A stretch of DNA of 5,476 bases from CALZKI01 sp045124055. Lineage in GTDB: Bacteria; Bacillota; Clostridia; Lachnospirales; Lachnospiraceae. The first letter of the stretch is position 1, and each line of letters starts with the position of its first letter. The notes under the pieces were generated by a model. It did no database searches. It was not told where the DNA came from and worked only from the letters and a program-made list of their open reading frames with translations. The DNA is taken from assembly GCA_045124055.1 (NCBI GenBank), contig JBGVKZ010000056.1:1-5476 (forward strand). Reading direction: 5' to 3'. Below are positions 1 to 5,469 of this stretch, piece after piece. The translations under genes and the position numbers were made by a program.

Positions 1-229
1 TACGAACACTTTTTTCTTCTGACATCTCACCATCCATCAGTTCTGCCACTGTAACTTCAAGTTCTTCACACAAACTTTTTATAATGGAATAGTCAGGCAT
101 ACATTTGCCAGTTTCCCATTTAGAAATAGTCTTATTGGATACGCCAAGCTTCTCTGCTAATTGTTCCTGTGTTAGATTTTTCTGTTTTCTCTTTAATGCT
201 ATAAATTTTCCTGTAACTAATTGATTCAT
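1..229 (-). CDS. Xre-family helix-turn-helix regulator (partial, C-terminus outside window)
   Basis: This is a DNA-binding transcriptional regulator of the Cro/C1 (HTH_3) type. It starts at the ATG at 227-229, seven bases after a strong GGAGG ribosome binding site (237-241 on the minus strand). The window holds 76 codons and the frame runs open off the left edge. An HTH_3 domain fills about residues 6-65: residues 21-30 (QEQLAEKLGV) form the first helix of the motif and residues 31-41 (SNKTISKWETG) the recognition helix. The SKWE and PD residues are typical of regulators common in Clostridia. In that group such a domain can stand nearly alone or carry a C-terminal sensory or membrane part, and here the rest is not visible. 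It lies 105 bases downstream of the response regulator gene on the same strand, so it may be read partly by read-through. Its targets are unknown. The family call is firm; the role is not. Confidence 0.9.
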   Translation of the reverse strand, partial: MNQLVTGKFIALKRKQKNLTQEQLAEKLGVSNKTISKWETGKCMPDYSIIKSLCEELEVTVAELMDGEMSEEKSVR

Positions 230-334
230 ATGTATTCCTCCATTCATTTGATGATATAAAGGTACTTCTTTCATCGCTAAAATAAAATCCCTTGTAAGTA
301 GAATATAGGTGGAATTTCTGTAAAATAGCGGATT
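230..334. other. Intergenic gap between response regulator and Xre gene
   Basis: This is an AT-rich 105-base gap. It holds the Xre ribosome binding site, one copy of the 12-mer TTTACAGAAATT (minus strand, 313-324) and one arm of an AT-rich inverted repeat. On the minus strand TATATT (303-308) resembles a -10 box, but the hexamer 17 bases upstream (CGCTAT) is a poor -35, so a promoter for the Xre gene is possible but not shown. No GC-rich stem with a T-run marks the end of the response regulator transcript. Confidence 0.5.
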
Positions 335-338
335 TTAT
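282..338. repeat. AT-rich inverted repeat after the response regulator gene
   Basis: ATAAAATCC at 282-290 is the exact reverse complement of GGATTTTAT at 330-338, with 39 bases between. One arm overlaps the response regulator stop codon (335-337). As RNA from the minus strand, two further G-U pairs could extend the stem, and it is followed by UUU. It could be a weak terminator or an operator, but the stem is AT-rich and the loop long, so neither is secure. Confidence 0.3.
313..324 (-). repeat. 12-mer TTTACAGAAATT, copy 1 (upstream of Xre gene)
   Basis: Read on the minus strand this is TTTACAGAAATT, identical and in the same orientation to the copy at 5270-5281 in the control region of the transporter operon. 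Both copies lie in short non-coding stretches upstream of a minus-strand gene. The match ends sharply at both sides. It could be half of a regulator site shared by the two units. It could also be chance, since 12-base matches are not rare in AT-rich DNA. Confidence 0.4.
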
Positions 339-970
339 CCTTGCTTCTTCCCTGTCAGATAATATACTGCCAAAGCAGTACGATGTGATAAATTTTCTTT
401 CGCCAGAATAGAAGTAATATAATTTTTCACAGTACCTTCTGAAATAAAAAGTTTGTTTGCAATCTCTTTATTAGAAAGCCCATCTGCCACAGCCTTAATA
501 ATATCCATCTCACGGGCGGTATATCCTTCTTCAGAAAATCCGCTTGCTTTCATATCTGTATTTTTTGCCAAATTCTCTAATATAGCATCTTCCATAACAC
601 CCGTGCCATTATATACTGATTTTATCATCTGTTTTAAATGTTCCGGTGTATGATTCTTAATCAGATAGCCTTTCGCACCAGTTTTTAGTGCATTTTGCAC
701 CAGTTCATCATCATCGAACGTGGTAAGAATCAAAACTTTTCCCAATTTATTTTCTACAATATATTTAGTAGCTTCAATTCCATCCATTTTTGGCATCTGT
801 ATGTCCATAAGAAAAATATCCGGTGTACTTTCTTTTGCAATTTCGATTGCCTCTCGACCATTTCTTGCACAACCAATCACCTCGAAATCTTCATCCACTT
901 CAAGTATAATTCGCATTCCATCTCTTACAAAGTCGCTATCATCCGCGATAATCACTTTTATCTTATCCAT
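335..970 (-). CDS. NarL/LuxR-family response regulator of the exporter operon
   Basis: This is a cytoplasmic two-component response regulator of 211 residues, the usual length for the NarL/FixJ group. The receiver domain is residues 1-120: acidic pair D10/D11, phospho-acceptor D56 in LMDIQMPKMDG, switch threonine T83 and conserved lysine K105. A linker leads to a LuxR-type helix-turn-helix at about 150-205, with YTAREMDIIKAVADGLSNKE and then the recognition helix around S177-N183 (SEGTVKN). All expected catalytic residues are present. The ATG start (968-970) follows AAGGTG, and the Shine-Dalgarno overlaps the stop region of the kinase gene 14 bases upstream, so the two are translated together. 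Its partner is almost certainly that kinase. Phosphorylation should promote dimerisation and binding to dyad sites, and the natural target is the promoter of this operon. The family assignment is secure; the regulon is inferred. Confidence 0.96.
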   Translation of the reverse strand: MDKIKVIIADDSDFVRDGMRIILEVDEDFEVIGCARNGREAIEIAKESTPDIFLMDIQMPKMDGIEATKYIVENKLGKVLILTTFDDDELVQNALKTGAKGYLIKNHTPEHLKQMIKSVYNGTGVMEDAILENLAKNTDMKASGFSEEGYTAREMDIIKAVADGLSNKEIANKLFISEGTVKNYITSILAKENLSHRTALAVYYLTGKKQG

Positions 971-984
971 ACAGTCACACCTTT

Positions 985-2112
985 CTATAGTGGCAACAAC
1001 ATATTGATTGTAAAACCTGCTTCCGTTTCAAAATCTAAAATACCATTAATTTCTCGTATTCTTTTTCTCATTCCGTAAATTCCCATTCCATCAATTATCT
1101 CTTTGCAACCAATACCATTGTCAGATATGCTGCAACGTATCATTTTGTTCAACACATGTATGCTAATTTTTATTCTGCTACACTTTGCATATTTCATAGT
1201 ATTAGATACCGCTTCGTAGGCATTATCCAAAATAACCTCTAAATACTTTTCTGGAATATCCTTTAATTCGCCCTCTGTTATCAGTTCAGCCTCTACGCCT
1301 TTTGCTCTACATTCTTCGCATAATTTTTCCAATTGTGATACAGCAAGTTTATATTTTTTAGGACGCTCTTTTCTAAGAATTGCTCGAATCTCATCCATTC
1401 CACTACGTAATTGGTCAATCACAGCCTGCACCATTTTCTTAGACACTTCCGGCTCTTTTTCCAACAAAACTTTAACTGCCTCCAACTGGTATACCGAGCC
1501 ATTAATACTATGTCCCAGCTTATCATGTAAAGTTTGAGATAGCTCAGCCTTTTCTTCCAACATTTTGTTCTCTGCCATTAGAAGGCTCTTGCGAACTTCT
1601 TCCTGCACTTCATATTCTCTACGGTTTATGTCGTGTTTTAGTCTTTGTTCTGTAATCGTATCTTCTTTTGTCTGTTTACGATAAGGCTCTACTACAAAAT
1701 TATGCTGACAATAAATCAATCCTATTAAAGTAGCCATCATAAACTGTACGGAGCCGCTTATCTGGCTAGGAATAAAAGCAATTCCTACTGGAAGTATATA
1801 CCAAAACAGGCGAGGTTTAAAATATGTCAGCACTTCATAACACAAGTAAACACCTAATAGCGTAAAAGTTGTTCCTACCGCCAACAACATAATAATCCAT
1901 ATAATTCCTGCTGTCACCAACAAAATAATTTGATACCTTCGCTCCATCAGTTCCTTCCCAGCTATCACACCTATAAATAACGCAAGAATCAGGAGCACCC
2001 ATACAGATGCCCCTGTCAGCACGGACTGGGATATTATGATATATACTTCCAATACCAGCAATAATGCAATTCGAAGCAGGACAAAGTATTGATTCCTGAA
2101 TCGTTCTTCCAT
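985..2112 (-). CDS. Membrane sensor histidine kinase (HisKA_3 / DesK-LnrJ type)
   Basis: This is the sensor kinase for the adjacent response regulator. I place the start at the ATG at 2110-2112 (375 residues), because the Shine-Dalgarno GAAAGG (2121-2126) is 8 bases from it but only 2 bases from the in-frame TTG at 2116-2118. The N-terminus has five or six hydrophobic helices (about 11-29, 33-51, 61-79, 81-96, 101-119, 122-136) with only short loops. A likely coiled-coil signalling helix (about 145-192) follows. The HisKA_3 dimerisation domain carries the phosphorylated H196 in LHDKLGH. The ATPase domain shows an N-box around N304, a G1 box DNGIG (331-335) and a G2 box GMGIYGM (342-348). The N-box reads NTMKYA, with Y308 where histidine is usual. 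The lack of an extracellular sensor domain suggests detection of a signal within the membrane, or through the co-encoded exporter, as in DesK- and LnrJ-type kinases. It lies 13 bases after permease B. Confidence 0.94.
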   Translation of the reverse strand: MEERFRNQYFVLLRIALLLVLEVYIIISQSVLTGASVWVLLILALFIGVIAGKELMERRYQIILLVTAGIIWIIMLLAVGTTFTLLGVYLCYEVLTYFKPRLFWYILPVGIAFIPSQISGSVQFMMATLIGLIYCQHNFVVEPYRKQTKEDTITEQRLKHDINRREYEVQEEVRKSLLMAENKMLEEKAELSQTLHDKLGHSINGSVYQLEAVKVLLEKEPEVSKKMVQAVIDQLRSGMDEIRAILRKERPKKYKLAVSQLEKLCEECRAKGVEAELITEGELKDIPEKYLEVILDNAYEAVSNTMKYAKCSRIKISIHVLNKMIRCSISDNGIGCKEIIDGMGIYGMRKRIREINGILDFETEAGFTINMLLPL

Positions 2113-2125
2113 ATGCAAATCCTTT

Positions 2126-3379
2126 CTATTCGTACCTCTTGATTTTGATTCCTACGCCACCCACACTAATAATAACAATTAAATAAGCTACTGTTACACA
2201 CAATACCACAGAATAGGCACTTTTGTCCCCTACTAATAGTAATTCTGATGCATCCATAAACCATTTTTGTGGCATAAGATAAGAAAGTGTTTTTAATGCT
2301 TTTGTTGTATCATCTAAAGGGAAATACAAACCTGCTAACAGAGCTGATATACTCCAAATTGAAAATACTGCATAATTGGAACTCATAACGTCTCCAAGAA
2401 TCACTCCAATCAATAGACTCAAGGCCCCAAATATCAATCCCAACTGGAAAATAATAAAAAGGAAACTTATTATGTTTATTCCAACATCCAGCCCCGGAAT
2501 AAAGAACAGACAAATAGCAAGTACAACCGTCTGCATCAAACTAATTACAATTGCTACTACAAATTTAGATATAAAATAATCTCTACTACTTAACTTGGTT
2601 AGTAAAACTCGTGTAAACACCTTATTATTCTGTTCCTCAATCACAGAGTGTGCTACACATACTCCACAGAACAGAAATCCCAATGTAATAATGGCAAACG
2701 CATAACCAATTTGTGTCTTCTGATTTATCTGGTTTTCTGTTAATTCAATCTCTTCTTTACCGGCAAAATTAACAACTTCCTTTTCCGGCAACTTATCTTC
2801 AATTTCTGTAAGCATCTTTAGCATTACAGTTACATCATCACCTACAATAGTTTGAACCTGTTTTATTCGGGCAAATAAGTCTGTAAGCTCTGTTATAAAA
2901 AGTTCTTGTCGTTCATCCTCTGATACGGCATACAACTTTATTCCTTGCTCCCAATCTCCACTTAATACTGCCTCATCAAAATCATTCCTTAGATAAAGTA
3001 ACATTCCCGCCCGGTCATCAAACGCATCTCTTTTGGCAGCTTCATCTATTTCTTCCTCTGTTAATCCACTAACATCTGCACGACAAACGGAAAATATGCC
3101 CGTTCCTGCCATTTTATTTAATACATATTCAGACAATTCAGAATTTGAAGCATCATATACTTTTATGATGCATGCAGATGTATCACCCACGTATACAGCT
3201 TTTTCAGTATGATTACCCAATTCTATAACAAGCTCTTTATCCGAATTATCACTGTATACGGCATGATCCATTTTTATACTTAAAATTAATGTTGATAGTA
3301 TGGGTGTCACTATTAGGAAAAATAAAAAACCTTTATTTCGTAATAGCAATTTAAGACTCATTTTCACTAATGCAATCAT
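2126..3379 (-). CDS. ABC-2 type exporter permease B
   Basis: This is a membrane subunit of the ABC exporter, 417 residues. The topology is the ABC2_membrane_3 pattern: one N-terminal helix (about 18-36), a large extracytoplasmic segment (about 37-225), then a core of five helices (about 226-244, 272-294, 302-326, 337-355, 389-410). After the second helix, the cytoplasmic stretch EEQNNKVFTRVLLTKLSSRD (248-267) corresponds to the coupling region that contacts the ATPase. LSYLMPQKWFMDA (365-377) matches the conserved segment before the last helix in this family. The ATG (3377-3379) overlaps the TGA of permease A as ATGA and has an AGAGG ribosome binding site six bases upstream, inside that gene, so the two are translationally coupled. 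It is distinct in sequence from permease A, so the exporter is probably a heterodimer, like LnrM/LnrN. The family is secure; the substrate is unknown, with an amphiphilic antimicrobial or lipid most plausible. Confidence 0.92.
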   Translation of the reverse strand: MIALVKMSLKLLLRNKGFLFFLIVTPILSTLILSIKMDHAVYSDNSDKELVIELGNHTEKAVYVGDTSACIIKVYDASNSELSEYVLNKMAGTGIFSVCRADVSGLTEEEIDEAAKRDAFDDRAGMLLYLRNDFDEAVLSGDWEQGIKLYAVSEDERQELFITELTDLFARIKQVQTIVGDDVTVMLKMLTEIEDKLPEKEVVNFAGKEEIELTENQINQKTQIGYAFAIITLGFLFCGVCVAHSVIEEQNNKVFTRVLLTKLSSRDYFISKFVVAIVISLMQTVVLAICLFFIPGLDVGINIISFLFIIFQLGLIFGALSLLIGVILGDVMSSNYAVFSIWSISALLAGLYFPLDDTTKALKTLSYLMPQKWFMDASELLLVGDKSAYSVVLCVTVAYLIVIISVGGVGIKIKRYE

Positions 3380-4449
3380 GCTTTACCTCTCTTTCTGACA
3401 TAACCTGCAAATATAGCTATTATGGAACAAATAGCTGTAATTGCTAAAGAATATATCACCGCACTTGCTACATAATCACTCTTGCCCATACAAGAAAGCT
3501 CTACCAATGCACGATTACCATGGTAAATAGGCGACAACTGTTTCAATGAGTCTGATATACTCGAAAACATATATGTTTCAAAACTTCCACCGAAAAATCC
3601 CATAAACCAAACAATTGTAAATTGCAAAATAATCGTAATCACCAGACTATCTGAAATATTATAAAGCATCATTCCCAAAGCCGTTCCTACTACTATCATC
3701 AGAAATACAATAACTGTAGATAGAAAAGGATTTCCCCAGTGTATATCATAAAGCAACATCGTAATAATCGTCACAATTGCCATTCCACCTGTTACAGTCA
3801 ATACAATGGGAATAAATTTGCCGAAAAAGTTTTGTTTCTCCGATATATTAGAAACTTGAAATCTTCGTACAATCCCATACTTTTTTTCATTGCTGAGAAC
3901 ACCAGTGGCACATATCATACCACACCAGCAAAAATATACAATATAAATAATTCCATAATAATCTATTGAATCAATTGCAGGCATATATTCCAATTGTTCC
4001 ACTGGCAGTACTACTTCGGCTTGTTCCTTTATCTGTAATGAAGCATTTAGACCCTCATTCATCACTTTGTTCATAAAATACTCTAATGTAATACCTTCCA
4101 CTTCATAGTCTGCACTTGTATATACCGTGTATTTATCTTCTGAAAACTCTACAAACCCCGATAATTCATTCTTCTCCATAACAGCCTTTATTTCGCCCTC
4201 GGGATATTCATGAAAAAGAATTCCAGCTTCCTCTCCGGCTATTTTCATTGCTTCAATTACTGTATTATCTGCCTCCTGTATTCTATATCCTACTACAAAT
4301 GTATCTACACCTTCGTAGGATTTCATTAATTCAGAAAATGCACTAGACAATACGGCTATAACCAATATTGGTCCCAACAACATAACCGCAACGCTCCATG
4401 TATTACGAAACATGAGTTTAAAATTGTTTTTTATCAAATAACGAATCAT
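3376..4449 (-). CDS. ABC-2 type exporter permease A
   Basis: This is a membrane subunit of the same exporter, 357 residues. It has one N-terminal helix (about 19-36), an extracytoplasmic segment of about 125 residues (37-162), then five helices (about 163-184, 212-233, 241-262, 268-288, 328-349). The cytoplasmic NEKKYGIVRRFQVSNISE (187-204) is the family's coupling stretch following the second helix. LSPIYHGNRALVEL (305-318) matches the conserved segment before the last helix. A positively charged tail (RKRGKA) ends it. The ATG (4447-4449) follows GAGGG at six bases, and the gene begins 12 bases after the ATPase stop. Its length and fold match ABC2_membrane_3 permeases of drug and linearmycin-type exporters. 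The N-terminal domain is about 60 residues shorter than in permease B, so the two halves would present different outer surfaces. No signal peptidase site is evident; the first helix should act as an anchor. Confidence 0.92.
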   Translation of the reverse strand: MIRYLIKNNFKLMFRNTWSVAVMLLGPILVIAVLSSAFSELMKSYEGVDTFVVGYRIQEADNTVIEAMKIAGEEAGILFHEYPEGEIKAVMEKNELSGFVEFSEDKYTVYTSADYEVEGITLEYFMNKVMNEGLNASLQIKEQAEVVLPVEQLEYMPAIDSIDYYGIIYIVYFCWCGMICATGVLSNEKKYGIVRRFQVSNISEKQNFFGKFIPIVLTVTGGMAIVTIITMLLYDIHWGNPFLSTVIVFLMIVVGTALGMMLYNISDSLVITIILQFTIVWFMGFFGGSFETYMFSSISDSLKQLSPIYHGNRALVELSCMGKSDYVASAVIYSLAITAICSIIAIFAGYVRKRGKA

Positions 4450-4461
4450 CTCTATCCCTCA

Positions 4462-5223
4462 CTATTCCGCATAATCTCTCAGTTTCTTACCTGTAAGTGT
4501 CAAAAATACTTCTTCCAATGTAATATTTTCATCGCCGCTATTAACAAGTTTTTTTAACTCCTGACTCGTTCCACAAGCAATAATTTTTCCATTATCCATA
4601 ATTGCAATTCTAGTGCAGATTGCTTCTACTTCTTCCATATAATGACTTGTATAGATAACCGTAGCACCTTTGTCATTTGACTCCTTTATTTTATCCAAGA
4701 TAAAATTTCTGGACTGCGGGTCAATGCCTACTGTAGGCTCATCAAATATCAAAAGCTCCGGATTATGACCAAGTGCACAGGCTATGTTTAATCTTCTCTT
4801 CATTCCCCCAGAAAAATTCTTTGCAAATTCCTGCTTACGCTCCAACAAACCTACATATTCCAACGAATCATCTACTGACTTTTTCAATGCCTGACCTTTT
4901 ATTCCATATAAAGAAGTGAACAATTCTACATTCTCCCATGCCTTTAAATTCCCATGAATAGCAAGTTCTTGCGGAATATACCCTATTTTATGAATTACTT
5001 CCTTTTTCTGTTTCCAAGGATTCTTACCCAACAATTCAATCTTGCCTGCTGTGGGGCGTACAATCGAACAAATCATATTCATAGTGGTACTTTTTCCCGC
5101 ACCATTTGGTCCTAACAATCCAAAAATTTCTCCTTTATGAATTTCAATATTTAAGTTATCTACAACTGTCTTATTGTTGTATTTCTTTGTTAAATCGGTT
5201 GTCTTTAAAATAATATCTCCCAT
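4462..5223 (-). CDS. ABC exporter ATP-binding protein
   Basis: This is the cytoplasmic ATPase that powers the exporter formed with the two permeases; 253 residues, a single nucleotide-binding domain. All motifs are intact: Walker A GPNGAGKST (38-46), Q-loop Q85 in GYIPQE, signature FSGGM (137-141), Walker B LLIFDEP (157-163) with catalytic E162, D-loop around 167-169 and switch H194 in YTSH. PTVGIDPQSR and SHYMEEVEAIC are typical of the DrrA/CcmA-like group that works with ABC-2 permeases in drug, lipid and polysaccharide export. The short C-terminal tail (about 222-253, ending in LEEVFLTLTGKKLRDYAE) is also usual for it. The start is the ATG at 5221-5223, six bases after AAGGAG. It is the first gene of the operon, directly downstream of the promoter region, and the order ATPase, permease, permease, kinase, regulator matches LnrLMN-LnrJK. 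Function at family level is secure; the substrate is not. Confidence 0.96.
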   Translation of the reverse strand: MGDIILKTTDLTKKYNNKTVVDNLNIEIHKGEIFGLLGPNGAGKSTTMNMICSIVRPTAGKIELLGKNPWKQKKEVIHKIGYIPQELAIHGNLKAWENVELFTSLYGIKGQALKKSVDDSLEYVGLLERKQEFAKNFSGGMKRRLNIACALGHNPELLIFDEPTVGIDPQSRNFILDKIKESNDKGATVIYTSHYMEEVEAICTRIAIMDNGKIIACGTSQELKKLVNSGDENITLEEVFLTLTGKKLRDYAE

Positions 5224-5261
5224 TGCACTCTCCTTCGTTGGTTATTTCTTACTACACTGAC

Positions 5262-5290
5262 ATCATAACAATTTCTGTAAAGAGAGTGTA
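5262..5290 (-). promoter_or_regulatory. Probable operon promoter with extended -10
   Basis: On the minus strand TGTTATGAT (5262-5270) is an extended -10 element: TATGAT matches the consensus at five of six bases and has TGN directly upstream. The -35 position, 17 bases away (5285-5290), is TACACT, a weak match, which fits dependence on the extended -10 or on an activator. The start of transcription would be near 5255, giving a leader of about 32 bases with the AAGGAG site before the ATPase ATG. This is predicted by pattern only. Confidence 0.5.
5270..5281 (-). repeat. 12-mer TTTACAGAAATT, copy 2 (operon promoter)
   Basis: This is the second copy of the 12-mer found at 313-324, in the same orientation. 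It lies between the -35 position and the -10 of the predicted operon promoter, sharing one base with the extended -10. If it is a protein site, binding here would directly affect promoter opening. See copy 1 for the caution about chance. Confidence 0.4.
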
Positions 5291-5299
5291 GTGAAAAAA

Positions 5300-5327
5300 G
5301 ATATATTTTGAGTATGACTTTTGTCAT
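5300..5327 (-). promoter_or_regulatory. Alternative upstream promoter / short palindrome
   Basis: ATGAC-TTTT-GTCAT (5314-5327) is a perfect 5-bp palindrome with a 4-base centre, a plausible operator for a dimeric regulator such as a NarL-type response regulator. It overlaps ATGACA (5322-5327, five of six bases of a -35), which with a 16-base spacer precedes TATATC (5300-5305, four of six bases of a -10). If used, transcription would start near 5293 and the leader would carry the ACTACACT/AGTGTAGT arms as a stem. I rank it below the extended -10 promoter. Confidence 0.3.
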
Positions 5328-5343
5328 GTTTTATCCAATCAGC

Positions 5344-5364
5344 ACCACCAGCTTAGCTGGTGGT
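5344..5364. repeat. Hairpin 1 of the GC-rich element
   Basis: ACCACCAGC and GCTGGTGGT form a perfect 9-bp stem with a TTA loop. An outer AGC (5341-5343) can pair with GCT (5367-5369) across a two-base bulge. It is followed on the plus strand by only TTTG, so it is a poor terminator. Short-looped hairpins like this are what IS200/IS605 TnpA enzymes recognise at element ends. Confidence 0.8.
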
Positions 5365-5371
5365 TTGCTCT

Positions 5372-5386
5372 GCGGCTATAAGCCGC
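5372..5386. repeat. Hairpin 2 of the GC-rich element
   Basis: GCGGCT and AGCCGC form a perfect 6-bp, GC-rich stem with an ATA loop, seven bases after hairpin 1. There is no T-run, so it is not a terminator. Confidence 0.7.
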
Positions 5387-5398
5387 TGTTCCCTGCAT

Positions 5399-5412
5399 GC
5401 CTCTAAAGAGGC
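5399..5412. repeat. Hairpin 3 of the GC-rich element
   Basis: GCCTCT and AGAGGC pair around AA (or as a 5-bp stem with a TAAA loop). It contains CTCTAAAGAG, repeated in hairpin 4. No T-run follows. Confidence 0.65.
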
Positions 5413-5449
5413 TCTGAAAAGTCCGCCTTCCGCACTGTGGTCACTGGCC

Positions 5450-5469
5450 GGCTCTAAAGAGCCTTTTTT
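5450..5469 (+). terminator. Rho-independent terminator, plus strand
   Basis: GGCTCT and AGAGCC pair around AA (or as 5 bp with a TAAA loop), and the stem is followed directly by six Ts (5464-5469) and then ATTT. The T-run lies on the plus strand only, so it would end a plus-strand transcript, yet no plus-strand gene precedes it in the window. It may end a small RNA made from the hairpin element, or be a structural part of that element. Confidence 0.65.

Larger units (their letters stand above)
5251..5292. repeat. Inverted repeat bracketing the -10: candidate operator
   Basis: ACTACACT (5251-5258) and AGTGTAGT (5285-5292) are perfect reverse complements separated by 26 bases, so the arms are 34 bases apart centre to centre, near three helical turns. 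One arm covers the predicted transcription start, the other the -35 position, with the extended -10 between. This suits a dimeric or looping regulator. The core TACACT/AGTGTA resembles the half-site reported for GntR-type YtrA regulators, but spacing and orientation differ, so that link is loose. It could also be an RNA hairpin in the leader if transcription starts further upstream. Confidence 0.5.
5341..5469. repeat. GC-rich multi-hairpin element (dispersed repeat or mobile-element end)
   Basis: This non-coding stretch is about 55% GC by my count, against a clearly AT-rich background, and holds four perfect short-looped hairpins in a row: 5344-5364, 5372-5386, 5399-5412 and 5450-5463. The last two share the core CTCTAAAGAG, 51 bases apart. 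The composition jump, hairpin density and position in a gap argue for an inserted structured repeat, such as an IS200/IS605-type end, a palindrome-associated miniature element, or part of a structured RNA running on past the window. No transposase gene is visible here, and the right boundary may lie beyond the window. Confidence 0.5.

Noticed and set aside
453..1078. Plus-strand open frames at 453-653, 695-1078 and 720-1007
   Set aside because: They lie antisense to the response regulator and the end of the kinase gene, overlap each other in different frames, show no recognisable domain, and have no support against the well-formed minus-strand genes.
335..2112. BceRS-type bacitracin system
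   Set aside because: Bce systems use a two-helix kinase with an OmpR-type regulator and a ten-helix FtsX-like permease. Here the regulator is NarL-type, the kinase HisKA_3 with many helices, and the permeases ABC-2 type.
2310..2579. Open frames at 2310-2513 (minus) and 2376-2579 (plus)
   Set aside because: Both lie inside the membrane core of permease B in other frames, and their compositions look like shadows of its hydrophobic codons.
3739..3969. Plus-strand open frame of 76 codons
   Set aside because: It is antisense within permease A, with no recognisable motif and low-complexity residues typical of a shadow frame.
5293..5340. Riboswitch or T-box in the operon leader
   Set aside because: The likely leader is only about 32 bases, or about 70 from the alternative start, with no conserved T-box or riboswitch core and no terminator before the ATPase gene.
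5341..5469. CRISPR array or tRNA in the GC-rich right edge
   Set aside because: The hairpins differ in sequence and spacing, so there are no regular direct repeats, and they do not form a cloverleaf with an acceptor stem and T-arm motif.
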